In this document: in pieces, positions 8,566-17,363 of the stretch | Layout of the letters: each line of letters begins with the position of its first letter | Numbering within the stretch: the stretch's first letter is position 1 | Assembly (NCBI GenBank): GCA_934465295.1 | Contig: CAKSKU010000002.1 | Span: 124,001-188,000 of the forward strand | Direction of reading: 5' to 3' | DNA length: 64,000 nt | From: an uncultured Oscillospiraceae bacterium | GTDB lineage: Bacteria; Bacillota; Clostridia; Oscillospirales; Ruminococcaceae | The notes under the pieces: model-generated | Told to the model about the DNA's origin: nothing | What the model saw: the letters and a program-made list of their open reading frames with translations, nothing else | The model's database searches: none | Program-made: the position numbers and the translations under genes

Positions 8566-9495
8566 ATGGATAAAAGAATTTCCGCACTTATCGAAAACAT
8601 TGAAAAGGTCATCGTCGGAAAGCACGATGTTATTCTGAACGCCGTAACTGCGCTCATTATGGAGGGTCATGTTCTTATCGAGGACGTTCCGGGCGTTGGA
8701 AAGACCCAGCTTGCGGCGGCACTTTCACGCTCTGTCGGCGGAAGCTTCAACCGTATTCAGCTCACGCCTGACATTATGCCGTCCGATATCACAGGATTTT
8801 CGATGATAAACAGAACTACGGGCGAATTTGAGTATAAAAAGGGAGCGGCTTTCTGCAACTTCCTGCTTGCTGACGAGATAAACCGTGCTTCACCAAAGGC
8901 ACAGTCGGCTCTGCTCGAAGTTATGGAGGAACGTCAGATAAGCGTTGACGGTCAGACGCACACGCTCATGCGCCCGTTTATGGTTCTTGCAACGCAGAAC
9001 CCTGTTGAGACCTACGGCACATATCATCTTCCCGAGGCGCAGATGGACCGTTTTGCTATGCGCATAAGCATGGGTTATCCGACCTTGACCGAGGAGAGTG
9101 CTATCCTCGAACGAAACGAATTCGAGAACCCAGTTTCAAAGCTTTCCGCAGTCATCACAACGGACGATGTTGCCGCTTTGCAGGACGAAGCGAAGAAAGT
9201 CCGTGCGGCTGAAAATGTCAAGAACTACATCGTTTCCATTGCGGAAGCGACGAGGAACGATGAAAATATCAAGCTCGGTGTAAGCCCGAGAGGAAGCATT
9301 GCACTTTTCAAGGCTGCGAAGGCAAGGGCTTTCATCGACGGCAGGGATTTCATCACCCCAGATGATGTAAAGGACTGCGCCGCTATCGTACTTGCGCACA
9401 GGATAATGCTCTCGCCGAAGGGCAAGGCTTTGCTCGGTTCTGCCGAGGCTGTTATCGAAGCTGCCGTTTCGGGCGTTTCGGTTCCGACCGAGTAA
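8566..9495 (+). CDS. MoxR-type AAA+ ATPase
   Basis: Cytoplasmic AAA+ chaperone-like ATPase, 309 residues. Walker A is GVGKTQ in DVPGVGKTQLA (about residues 42-52). Walker B is LLADEINRA, followed by the MoxR signature SALLEVMEERQ and the sensor-1 region ATQNPVE. The start at 8566 has TTGGAGA upstream; the in-frame TTG at 8554 lies within that site. It is followed by a DUF58 protein and a transglutaminase-like membrane protein, the standard MoxR operon order, in which the ATPase is thought to assist maturation or assembly of the DUF58 partner. Confidence 0.92.
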   Translation: MDKRISALIENIEKVIVGKHDVILNAVTALIMEGHVLIEDVPGVGKTQLAAALSRSVGGSFNRIQLTPDIMPSDITGFSMINRTTGEFEYKKGAAFCNFLLADEINRASPKAQSALLEVMEERQISVDGQTHTLMRPFMVLATQNPVETYGTYHLPEAQMDRFAMRISMGYPTLTEESAILERNEFENPVSKLSAVITTDDVAALQDEAKKVRAAENVKNYIVSIAEATRNDENIKLGVSPRGSIALFKAAKARAFIDGRDFITPDDVKDCAAIVLAHRIMLSPKGKALLGSAEAVIEAAVSGVSVPTE

Positions 9496-9507
9496 GAGGG
9501 ACAGGCT

Positions 9508-10710
9508 ATGAAAAAAAGTCGTCCTCCAAAAAAGCAGAGCCGAGCGGCTGCATTTATCGTTCGCTGTCTTGGCTACATCATCGCACTCGGACTTTCGCTC
9601 GTTTTTGCACTTTATATGTCGGCGGCGACAGGCTGGATGTTCTTTTACATTCTTGCGGCTGCGCTCGTGTTTTCGCTTATCGTTCAGCTTATGACCTTTA
9701 TTTCGTATAAAAAAGGTCTTATCCGTGCGGAAATGTCGTTTGGCAGCACTCTTGTTTACAAAAATGAAGAATTGAAGCTTCACATCAGGCTCACGAATGA
9801 CAGCCTGCTCCCCATTTCAAACATAAAAATAAAGCTTGCCGAAACGGACGGTGCGGTCTATGACTCGTCCGAATTTTCCACCGCCGTCAGTGCAAAGGGC
9901 AGCACAAGCTTTGACGCTGTGATAAAGCCGACGATGTGGGGTGCGCTCCATATCGGCGAAGCGAAGATAACCGTTTCCGACTTTATGAATTTTATCAGCT
10001 TCGGCGTAAAACCGCTCCCGAGCAGCGAAAAAGTCTATGTTTTCCCCGATATTCCCGAGATCTCGCCCGACTGCCCATTTATTCGCTCGGCGGCTGATGC
10101 GATGCGTTTTTCGGACGAAAGCGAGGACACCAAGGAAAACGACAGCTACAGTATGTTCGGCGGAATGCCGGGCTTCACCCACCGGGAATATGCCGAAGGC
10201 GACCCGATAAAGCGCATAAACTGGAAGCTTTCCTCAAAAAAGGATGCATACTTCGTCCGACTTGATGATGAGATCGAAGCTATGCAGCAGACTGTCGTAA
10301 TCGACAGCGGCGGAACCGATCGCAGGCTTTGCGAGCGATCGGTCGAGGGTTCGCTCGGCGTTTGTTCTGCGCTTTTGAAGCTTGGCTTTGAAAGCTCTGT
10401 ATGGTTTCGGACGGAAAACGGCTTCGAGCCGCACGAGGTCAACGATGAATCGGGGCTTTCCGAGCTTCGGACGGCGCTTGCACGGTATGAGTTCAATTCG
10501 CCCGAAAAAGCGCCCCGACTTCCCGTAAAAGAGCTTTGCGATGCGGAAAAGATCGGTGCGGCGATGCTTTTCACGCCCTGCGCAGATGCCTTGCTCAAAG
10601 CAGAAATGGATCACGCCGAAAATTACGGCTTGAAATTCACTGCGATAGCTCACGATATCCCGACCGAAATAAACGGCTCTGATTTTATCGCAGACGATTT
10701 TATCGAATAA
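9508..10710 (+). CDS. DUF58 domain membrane protein
   Basis: Second member of the MoxR operon, 400 residues. Two hydrophobic segments near the N-terminus (about residues 15-65) anchor the protein. The DUF58 signature GDPIKRINWKLSSKKDAYFV lies near residues 231-250, after the family's typical HREYAEGD, and is followed by a VWA-like fold beginning TVVIDSGG. Such proteins are thought to act with MoxR in cell-envelope processes. The start has GAGGGA upstream, 12 bp after the ATPase stop, so the two are cotranscribed. Confidence 0.88.
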   Translation: MKKSRPPKKQSRAAAFIVRCLGYIIALGLSLVFALYMSAATGWMFFYILAAALVFSLIVQLMTFISYKKGLIRAEMSFGSTLVYKNEELKLHIRLTNDSLLPISNIKIKLAETDGAVYDSSEFSTAVSAKGSTSFDAVIKPTMWGALHIGEAKITVSDFMNFISFGVKPLPSSEKVYVFPDIPEISPDCPFIRSAADAMRFSDESEDTKENDSYSMFGGMPGFTHREYAEGDPIKRINWKLSSKKDAYFVRLDDEIEAMQQTVVIDSGGTDRRLCERSVEGSLGVCSALLKLGFESSVWFRTENGFEPHEVNDESGLSELRTALARYEFNSPEKAPRLPVKELCDAEKIGAAMLFTPCADALLKAEMDHAENYGLKFTAIAHDIPTEINGSDFIADDFIE

Positions 10711-10737
10711 ACACTTTATCGGAAAGGAGCGGCAGAT

Positions 10738-12996
10738 TTGGAAAATGTAAGATTTTTCTCACGGAAAAATGCGGCAAAAAAGGCTCTGCCGTTCATTTTT
10801 GTGCAGATAATATGCTCTGCACTCGCCTATCTTTACCTTAAAACGTATTTTAATCTGTATGAGCTGTTCTCGGCAGGGCTGACGCTCGTTTTCTTTGCGG
10901 CTCTCGACTTTATTTCTAAGCATAAAAAGATCGGATTTTTCGTTTATGCGGGAATGATGGCTGTCGTATTCGCCGCAATTGACGTTATTATGGCGTTTGC
11001 GCCGAGCAGGATAGAATTTATCGAATGGTTCATGACGGGTGCTGCGACTATCGAAACGAATGCGGCATATATGCTTTCGCTGATGCTGTTTTTCACGTTT
11101 TTCATAAGCTCGGCAGTGTATTATTTCACGCACCTTATTTACCGTGTTTCGATACTGACCCTGCTTGCGATGATACCCTGTGCGGTATTCATCAAGGCTT
11201 CCCAGCCGGTGCCGGCATTTTATGCATCCGCACTTGCAGCGGTCGATGTCCTGCTTTATCTTTATCATTATAAGACCTCGGACAAAGCTGTCCCCGATCA
11301 CGGAAAGGCGGCTGCTCTGACGGGTTATGCCGACTTTGCCGCTGCCGCACTTCTTGTCGCACTGCTTATCCCGAAGCCGCAGGAAACGCCTTACTACGAA
11401 AAATTCGAGCAGTTCAGCTCCTGGTTCTCATTCAGCGGAAGCTATGGCAGGATCGACGGCAGCTACACCGAACATTCGGGCAATGCCGACCTTTACAATC
11501 AGATGGAAAAACAGGAGCTTTTCGTTGTCAATGTTGACACGCCCGAATACTACAAAGTTCAGGTCTATGACAGCTACGACAGCGAGAACCGCTGGTGGTT
11601 CTCGAAAACAGCCGTCCCGAGCAGAATGTGCCGCTTCAACTGGCAGAACGAAGCCAAGGAACGAAGCCTTTCAAAGCTTGCAAACGCATATCTTGAATAT
11701 CTTGATAAGGGCGGGCAGCTTCTCCCCGAGGACATCGACAAAAAAATGCTTGACCGGTTTGCAGCCGTTGAAGAAACCGTTCATACAGCCTATATAAAGC
11801 CGATAAATTATCCGTCAGTCTACCTGCTTGCTCCCGAGAGAACGATCGACACCTCTTTGTACGGACGAAGCGATGTAACGTCAACAAGGCGCACCGACCT
11901 CGGCGAAATTATGACCGACACTACTGTGAACAACGCATTCCTGCGCCCAAACGAGGAATATTCCGTTGACTTTTACGGCAGGAACGCTGCCTATTCGAGC
12001 GGTTATATCGAGTCGGGGCTTTGCAATATGAGCGCAGAGGATTTCTATGAACTTCTTATTGATATGATAAACTGCGGACTAAGCGATGACAGCTACAGTA
12101 CGGTCTTTGCATTTCTGCGTGAATACAATAATGAATTTTCCGATCTTCCATCAAGCTTTGCCGGCTTTGAGCAGTACGATATTTCCGAGGAAATGCGCAC
12201 CCTTTCCGCAAGCATCACCGAGGGTCTGACCTACGACTACGAAAAGGCCGAAGCTATCGAGGCATTCTTCAACGACGGCAGCTTCTCATACGACCTCGGT
12301 TACAGAGCGCCGACAGATGAAGATACTCCCGAATTTTTCGTCACCGAAAGCAAAAGAGGAACCTGCTCCGACTTTGCGACCGCATTCTGCCTGCTCGCCA
12401 AAGCCGCAGGTCTGAATGTCCACTATGTCGAGGGCTTCAACAGCGGCGAAGTACAGACCCCGGGAGTTTACAGCATCTCGACCGAAAACGCCCACGCCTT
12501 CCCCGAGGTCTACATCGCAGGCGCAGGCTGGACGATATACGAACCGACCGTCTCGGGCAGCGGCACAGGCACGGGCGGCGGCAGCGGAAACGAAAACAAC
12601 GAGACTGATTATGCAGCCATCTTTGCGACAAGCGTCACCGTAGTCACCCTCGGCGTACTGCTGCTGATGCTGATAATCCTTATGCCGACGATAAGCGAAA
12701 AGCTTTTTATCCTTCGGGTCAAGCATTCGGACGGCGGCAAGGCAGTGATAATGCTCTATAACCGACTTTCGGCAAAGCTCTCAAAGCACTTTAAAACGGA
12801 CACAAAAACGTTCACTCCGAGACAGCTTTCGGAATTCATCGCCGCAAAGACGGATAAAAATGCGGAAGATATCATCACTCCGTTTGAGCAAGCCTGCTAC
12901 GGCGGACAAAGCATTGCAAAGGAAGCGGCGGACAAGGCTCTCGAGGAATACCGACTTATCGTCAAAGGCTTCAAAAAAATAAAAAAGCAGGTTTAA
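10738..12996 (+). CDS. Transglutaminase-like membrane protein (TgpA type)
   Basis: Third member of the MoxR/DUF58 operon, 752 residues. It starts at a TTG with AGGAG 8 bases upstream. Several membrane helices fill the first 210 residues and one more lies near 625-650. Between them is an extracytoplasmic domain with a papain-like transglutaminase core: catalytic Cys in RGTCSDFATAFC (near 541), His in ENAHAFPEVYI (near 584), and WTIYEPT as the third site, where Glu replaces the textbook Asp, as in many Gram-positive homologues. A C-terminal cytoplasmic helical domain (DUF4129-like, with PRQLSEFI) completes the architecture. The substrate is unknown. Confidence 0.88.
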   Translation: MENVRFFSRKNAAKKALPFIFVQIICSALAYLYLKTYFNLYELFSAGLTLVFFAALDFISKHKKIGFFVYAGMMAVVFAAIDVIMAFAPSRIEFIEWFMTGAATIETNAAYMLSLMLFFTFFISSAVYYFTHLIYRVSILTLLAMIPCAVFIKASQPVPAFYASALAAVDVLLYLYHYKTSDKAVPDHGKAAALTGYADFAAAALLVALLIPKPQETPYYEKFEQFSSWFSFSGSYGRIDGSYTEHSGNADLYNQMEKQELFVVNVDTPEYYKVQVYDSYDSENRWWFSKTAVPSRMCRFNWQNEAKERSLSKLANAYLEYLDKGGQLLPEDIDKKMLDRFAAVEETVHTAYIKPINYPSVYLLAPERTIDTSLYGRSDVTSTRRTDLGEIMTDTTVNNAFLRPNEEYSVDFYGRNAAYSSGYIESGLCNMSAEDFYELLIDMINCGLSDDSYSTVFAFLREYNNEFSDLPSSFAGFEQYDISEEMRTLSASITEGLTYDYEKAEAIEAFFNDGSFSYDLGYRAPTDEDTPEFFVTESKRGTCSDFATAFCLLAKAAGLNVHYVEGFNSGEVQTPGVYSISTENAHAFPEVYIAGAGWTIYEPTVSGSGTGTGGGSGNENNETDYAAIFATSVTVVTLGVLLLMLIILMPTISEKLFILRVKHSDGGKAVIMLYNRLSAKLSKHFKTDTKTFTPRQLSEFIAAKTDKNAEDIITPFEQACYGGQSIAKEAADKALEEYRLIVKGFKKIKKQV

Positions 12997-12999
12997 GTT

Positions 13000-13034
13000 T
13001 TAATTGATAATTGACAGTTGATAATTGATAATTT
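13000..13034. repeat. Short AT-rich tandem repeat
   Basis: Three imperfect copies of ttgataattga lie just after the transglutaminase gene stop. A comparable AATTCCG repeat lies beside another copy of the neighbouring dispersed repeat, at 57074-57105. Confidence 0.6.
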
Positions 13035-13064
13035 TTTTCTTTACTTTTCGGGCTTTTGCCGATT

Positions 13065-13205
13065 TCGCTGTTGCGGGCTGACGTTATGCTGTTAGTTTAG
13101 GGTATTTCGCTTCTGCGGAAGCGACCCTTGACCCCTGCCACCATTTAAAAAAAGCGAAATTCTTGCAGGATTAACGTAAACTTTAGTTGGCTTCGCAGTA
13201 TCCCA
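13065..13205 (+). repeat. Dispersed intergenic repeat, copy A
   Basis: A non-coding segment of about 140 bp (landmarks ctgttagtttagggtatttc, cccttgacccctgccacc, attaacgtaaactttag, ttggcttcgcag). It recurs in reverse orientation at 56341-56505, and its ends recur at 56926-57055. Apart from this repeat and the AT-rich repeat before it, the 12997-13378 gap holds only the tpiA promoter region. Confidence 0.75.
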
Positions 13206-13293
13206 CAATTGTATCAAGTTAGTTCTTGTTCATATAATCTACATTTAATGCCAAATATATTCACACAAATTTAATATATATAGTGCCGTTTTA

Positions 13294-13302
13294 TGTTATA
13301 CT
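13294..13302 (+). promoter_or_regulatory. Putative extended -10 element for tpiA
   Basis: TGTTATACT fits an extended -10 (TG-n-TATACT), 76 bp before the tpiA start. No convincing -35 is visible. Confidence 0.35.
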
Positions 13303-13378
13303 TATATGGGAAAAATTTTCGCTTTTTAATATAACTGTTTTAAAGCGTGATCTCAATATATAAAAAGGAGTTTTTATC

Positions 13379-14155
13379 ATGAATAAGACTTTAAGAAAAG
13401 CTGTTATCGCAGGTAACTGGAAGATGAACAAGACCCGTCCCGAAGCTAAGGAGCTTCTCGAAGCTATCAAACCGCTCGTTGCTAATGCAGAGGGCAAGGT
13501 TGAGGTCATCGCTTGCGTTCCTTACACAAACCTTGAAACTGCTGTTGCTGCAACCGCAGGCTCTAACGTTAAGGTTGGCGCAGAGAACGTTCACTTTGAA
13601 AAGAGCGGCGCTTTCACAGGCGAGATTTCCGCTGATATGCTCGTTGAAGTCGGCGTTGAATATGTTGTTCTCGGTCACTCCGAGCGCCGTCAGTACTTCG
13701 GCGAAACAGACGAGACCGTAAACAAGCGCACAAAGGCTGCTCTTGCTGCAGGTCTTAAGCCTATCGTTTGCGTTGGCGAGCTTCTTTGGGAAAGAGAAGC
13801 AAACATCACAGAGGAAGTTATCGCTCGTCAGATCAAGCTTGACCTTGCAGGCGTTTCCGCTGATGATATCAAGAAAACTATCATTGCTTACGAGCCTGTT
13901 TGGGCTATCGGCACAGGCAAGACTGCTACTGCAGATCAGGCTCAGGAGGTTTGCGCATTCATCCGTGCAACTCTTGCAAAGCTTTACGGTGCTGCTGTTG
14001 CTGACGCTGTTACGATCCAGTACGGAGGTTCTATGAACGCAGGCAACGCTGCAGAACTCCTTTCCAAGCCTGACGTTGACGGCGGTCTTATCGGCGGTGC
14101 TTCCCTTAAGGCTAACGACTTCAACACTATCGTACAGGCTGCTGTAAACGGCTGA
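13379..14155 (+). CDS. tpiA: Triosephosphate isomerase
   Basis: Glycolytic TIM-barrel enzyme interconverting dihydroxyacetone phosphate and glyceraldehyde 3-phosphate, 258 residues, standard length. The substrate lysine is in AGNWKMNK, the catalytic histidine in VVLGHSERRQ, and the catalytic glutamate in IAYEPVWAIGTGKTA; the phosphate-binding IQYGGSMN and GGLIGGASL follow. AAAGGAG precedes the ATG. Codon use is strongly biased, as expected of a highly expressed gene. It is followed by a small membrane protein and the phosphoglycerate mutase gene, a glycolytic cluster. Confidence 0.97.
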   Translation: MNKTLRKAVIAGNWKMNKTRPEAKELLEAIKPLVANAEGKVEVIACVPYTNLETAVAATAGSNVKVGAENVHFEKSGAFTGEISADMLVEVGVEYVVLGHSERRQYFGETDETVNKRTKAALAAGLKPIVCVGELLWEREANITEEVIARQIKLDLAGVSADDIKKTIIAYEPVWAIGTGKTATADQAQEVCAFIRATLAKLYGAAVADAVTIQYGGSMNAGNAAELLSKPDVDGGLIGGASLKANDFNTIVQAAVNG

Positions 14156-14187
14156 TTCTAACGACTATCAACAGGAGAGAGCGATAA

Positions 14188-14463
14188 ATGAGGGCGGCGA
14201 AAAAATTCAGCGCAAAACGGGCGTTCATCGTGCTTTTATGCACATTAGCCGTCCTTTCCGCAGGCTTTTTTGCGACCGACCTTGTCCGTGCAAAGCGGTA
14301 CAAGCTCCCTCCTGTTTTCTGTTTTACCGTTATCGATTATGAAAATGGCAGCAAGGATCACTACGGTTTAGGCTACAAGGTCTGGGAGGACTACGACCCC
14401 TTCGATCGAACGACCGATTACTATGTCGGCTTCTGGCTTATCCCGAAATTCTTCTGTCTGTGA
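14188..14463 (+). CDS. Small membrane-anchored protein of unknown function
   Basis: A 91-residue protein. One hydrophobic segment (about residues 14-33, IVLLCTLAVLSAGFFATDLV) acts as a signal or anchor. The short extracytoplasmic part contains YGLGYKVWEDY near its middle, a pattern seen in a group of small unnamed Firmicutes proteins with a 'GLGYKV' core. An AGGAGAG ribosome binding site precedes the ATG. It lies between tpiA and gpmI with small gaps, so it is probably cotranscribed. Its codon use is less biased than that of its neighbours. No function can be given. Confidence 0.65.
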   Translation: MRAAKKFSAKRAFIVLLCTLAVLSAGFFATDLVRAKRYKLPPVFCFTVIDYENGSKDHYGLGYKVWEDYDPFDRTTDYYVGFWLIPKFFCL

Positions 14464-14485
14464 AAAAATGAAAGGATTGATATTT

Positions 14486-16003
14486 ATGGCAAAAAAACCA
14501 ACCGCTCTTATCATTATGGACGGCTGCGGCATCAATAAGGATACCTACGGCAATGCCGTTGCAGCCGCAAAGAAGCCTAACCTTGACAGATACCTCGCAG
14601 AATGGCCTCACACAACTATCGGCGCAAGCGGAATGTGCGTTGGTCTTCCTGACGGTCAGATGGGCAACTCCGAAGTTGGTCATACAAATATGGGCGCAGG
14701 CAGGATCGTTTATCAGGAGCTTACAAGGATCACAAAGTCCATTGACGACGGCGATTTCTTCAAGAACGAGGCTCTTAACGAAGCTGTTGACAACTGCAAA
14801 AAGAACGGCACAGCTCTTCATCTCTTCGGACTTCTCTCCAACGGCGGTGTTCACTCCCACAACACTCACCTCTACGGTCTTTTAAAGCTTGCAAAGCAGG
14901 CAGGACTTGAAAAGGTATTCGTTCACGCTATCCTCGACGGACGTGACGTTCCTCCTACGAGCGGCAAGGACTTCGTTGCAGAGCTTCAGGAAAAGATGAA
15001 CGAGATCGGCATCGGCAAAATTGCAAGCCTTTCCGGTCGTTACTATGCAATGGACAGAGATAACAACTGGGACAGAGTTGAAAAGGCTTACGCTGCATTC
15101 GTTTACGGCGAGGGCAATCAGGCTGACGATGCTGTTGCAGCAGTTGAAAAGTCCTACGCTGACAACGTTACCGATGAGTTCGTTATCCCGACTGTTATCA
15201 GCGGAACAGAGCGCATCAAGGCTAACGACAGCATCATTTTCTTCAACTTCCGCCCCGACAGAGCTCGTGAGATCACAAGAACCTTCGTTGACCCCGACTT
15301 CAAGGGCTTCGAGAGAAAGAACGGCTTCTTCCCCGTAACCTACGTTTGCTTTACACAGTATGATGCAACAATGCCTAACGTTAAGGTCGCATTCAAGCCG
15401 CAGTCCCTCAACAACACACTCGGTCAGTATATCTCCGAAAAGGGTCTTAAGCAGCTCCGTATCGCTGAAACAGAAAAGTACGCTCACGTTACTTTCTTCT
15501 TCAACGGCGGCGTAGAAAAGCAGTATGAGGGCGAGGACAGAATCCTCGTCAACTCTCCAAAGGTTGCGACTTACGACCTCCAGCCTGAAATGAGCGCTTA
15601 CGAAGTTACAGACAAGGTCGTTGAAGCTATCAACTCCGAAAAGTATGATATGATAATCCTCAACTACGCTAACTGCGATATGGTTGGTCACACAGGCGTA
15701 TTCGATGCAGCAGTAAAGGCTGTTGAAGCCGTTGATACCTGCGTTGGCAGAACAGTTGACGCTATCCTTGCACACGGCGGCACAGCACTTATCACAGCCG
15801 ACCACGGCAACGCTGATAAGATGTATGAACCCGACGGCTCGCCGTTCACAGCTCATACAACAAACGTTGTTCCTCTTATCATCGCAGGTCAGAAGGGCGA
15901 ACTCCGTGAAGGCGGCGTTCTCGCAGACCTCGCACCTACAATGCTCAAGATAATGGGACTTCCTCAGCCTGAAGAAATGACAGGCAAGTCAATTCTTCTC
16001 TAA
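14486..16003 (+). CDS. gpmI: 2,3-bisphosphoglycerate-independent phosphoglycerate mutase
   Basis: Glycolytic enzyme interconverting 3- and 2-phosphoglycerate with two Mn2+ ions, 505 residues, the usual length. The metal-binding MDGCG is at the N-terminus, the phosphoserine motif is GQMGNSEVGHTNMGAG, and DGRDVPPTSG, RYYAMDRD, NYANCDMVGHTG and TADHGNAD are all present. The start at 14486 is set by AAAGGA upstream; an in-frame ATG further 5' lies inside the preceding gene. It ends in a strong hairpin terminator. Because Mn2+ is its usual metal, the Mn2+ riboswitch elsewhere in the window is of interest. Confidence 0.97.
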   Translation: MAKKPTALIIMDGCGINKDTYGNAVAAAKKPNLDRYLAEWPHTTIGASGMCVGLPDGQMGNSEVGHTNMGAGRIVYQELTRITKSIDDGDFFKNEALNEAVDNCKKNGTALHLFGLLSNGGVHSHNTHLYGLLKLAKQAGLEKVFVHAILDGRDVPPTSGKDFVAELQEKMNEIGIGKIASLSGRYYAMDRDNNWDRVEKAYAAFVYGEGNQADDAVAAVEKSYADNVTDEFVIPTVISGTERIKANDSIIFFNFRPDRAREITRTFVDPDFKGFERKNGFFPVTYVCFTQYDATMPNVKVAFKPQSLNNTLGQYISEKGLKQLRIAETEKYAHVTFFFNGGVEKQYEGEDRILVNSPKVATYDLQPEMSAYEVTDKVVEAINSEKYDMIILNYANCDMVGHTGVFDAAVKAVEAVDTCVGRTVDAILAHGGTALITADHGNADKMYEPDGSPFTAHTTNVVPLIIAGQKGELREGGVLADLAPTMLKIMGLPQPEEMTGKSILL

Positions 16004-16017
16004 GAATAAATAAATTC

Positions 16018-16053
16018 GGCGCAGCCTGCGAAGTTTGCGGCTGCGCCTTTTTT
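16018..16053 (+). terminator. Intrinsic terminator after gpmI
   Basis: GGCGCAGCC (16018-16026) pairs with GGCTGCGCC (16039-16047), followed by TTTTTT. Confidence 0.9.
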
Positions 16054-16070
16054 GTAAATGGTGGATCAGA

Positions 16071-16571
16071 ATGAACGAACTTAAAGAACGGGAAAAGGAA
16101 AAAAAGCAGAAGCTAAAACAGCTTGAAGCCGAAATAAAAGAAATGAAGCGTGACCACAAGGAAACGTTCGCAGTGATGTCCCGCCCCTCTTTAGTAAAAA
16201 AGCCGACATCGAAGCAGCTGATCCTCGCCTCCGTCGGTGCGTTCATATTGATAGCCGCTGTGCTGTGGCTGTGGCTTGCACCCCCGACATTTAACAGTTA
16301 TGCCGTGTTTCGTATTGGAAAGCTGCGCTTCACACGAAGTATATTTTTCCTGCCGCTGATAGTGTCAATGCTTGCATTTATTATTGTCGGCAAGAGAAAA
16401 AAGACACTGCTTTTCCTTATCCCGAGCGCAGTTATAGCGATGATCGGCGCAACCGTGACTATAAAAACAGAGTTGCTGACCTTCCCCGTCTGGACTTACG
16501 CAATTGCATACAGCTTTATTTTTTTAGGGATAGGCGCAATAGCCGCTGCTTTTTTGCAGGGGCGAAAATGA
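16071..16571 (+). CDS. Small membrane protein with N-terminal coiled coil
   Basis: 166 residues. The first 35 are charged and helical (LKEREKEKKQKLKQLEAEIK), a likely cytoplasmic coiled coil. About four membrane helices follow (near residues 45-67, 85-105, 110-132 and 138-160). The start at 16071 has GGTGGA upstream. No family is recognised. It stands between the gpmI terminator and a second terminator shared with the convergent ABC exporter operon, so it may depend on readthrough or a weak promoter. Confidence 0.7.
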   Translation: MNELKEREKEKKQKLKQLEAEIKEMKRDHKETFAVMSRPSLVKKPTSKQLILASVGAFILIAAVLWLWLAPPTFNSYAVFRIGKLRFTRSIFFLPLIVSMLAFIIVGKRKKTLLFLIPSAVIAMIGATVTIKTELLTFPVWTYAIAYSFIFLGIGAIAAAFLQGRK

Positions 16572-16593
16572 GCTTTCATTGATAAAACGAAAA

Positions 16594-16634
16594 CACCCGA
16601 ACGGTCACAGAATATGATCGTTCGGGTGATTTTA
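16594..16634. terminator. Bidirectional intrinsic terminator
   Basis: CACCCGAACG (16594-16603) pairs with CGTTCGGGTG (16619-16628), with T-rich sequence on one side and A-rich on the other. It lies between convergent genes and serves both. The ABC permease stop codon lies within its right edge. Confidence 0.85.
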
Positions 16635-17363
16635 TATCGATCTCATTTTCTTCATAAAAGCTATGACTGCAAGCACCATCGCCGCAAGCATATATCCCAG
16701 AACATAGTACATATCGGGGAAGATATCCGCAAAATTTCCCGAGAGTGCATTTCTTCCTATGTAAACGCTGTGCGCAAACGGGAGAAGCTCGCATATCTTC
16801 TTGAACGCACCGCCCACAAGCGAAAGGTCGAACCATGCGCCCGATGCAAACGCCGTGAGATTCGTCAGCAGCGCACCGCAAAGTCCTCCGACTGCTTTTT
16901 CGCTTAGCAAAGTTCCGCAGAGAACACCGAGAGCGATGAAAAACAGCGCAGACGGCAGCAGCAGAAGCATCGCAAACACTATATTCACGGTCGGTTCAAG
17001 CCCGAGGAGCATCGCCGCACCGAAGCAGACTATGCTCTGCACAACTGCCATCGGGAAAAGCGGCAGCATATAGCCGAAGATAAAATCAGCCGCCGACATC
17101 GGAGCGGTGAAAAGTCTTTGCAGCATCGCCGAACAGCGGTCGCCCGAAACCAGCTGCGCCGAAAAAAGCGTAAGGAATGAATATCCGAAAACCGCAATTC
17201 CGGGTGTGAGCTTTTCTATGTCAAAAACATTGACGGGAACGTTCGCATTTATCGCCGAGAGCAGCAAAAGCAGCACAACGGGAAAGCACAAGCCGAAAAT
17301 AAGGCTCAATGGGTCACGGATTATCTCTTTCGCAACTCTTGATGAAAAAGCTGTCATTTTCAT
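16632..17363 (-). CDS. ABC-2 type exporter permease
   Basis: Membrane subunit of a two-gene ABC exporter, 243 residues with six hydrophobic segments. The ABC-2 pattern is visible: an N-terminal amphipathic stretch (RVAKEIIRDPLSLIFGLCFP), then a loop SGDRCSAMLQRLFTAPMSAADFIFGY, the conserved 'R..SAPV' region of this family. The start overlaps the ATPase stop by 4 bases (ATGA), which couples their translation. The substrate is unknown; such pairs export drugs, peptides or lipids. Confidence 0.88.
   Translation of the reverse strand: MKMTAFSSRVAKEIIRDPLSLIFGLCFPVVLLLLLSAINANVPVNVFDIEKLTPGIAVFGYSFLTLFSAQLVSGDRCSAMLQRLFTAPMSAADFIFGYMLPLFPMAVVQSIVCFGAAMLLGLEPTVNIVFAMLLLLPSALFFIALGVLCGTLLSEKAVGGLCGALLTNLTAFASGAWFDLSLVGGAFKKICELLPFAHSVYIGRNALSGNFADIFPDMYYVLGYMLAAMVLAVIAFMKKMRSI

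Noticed and set aside
14882..15856. Long minus-strand frame opposite gpmI
   Set aside because: It is a by-product of biased codon use in gpmI; its translation is Val/Cys/Ser-rich without a fold pattern.
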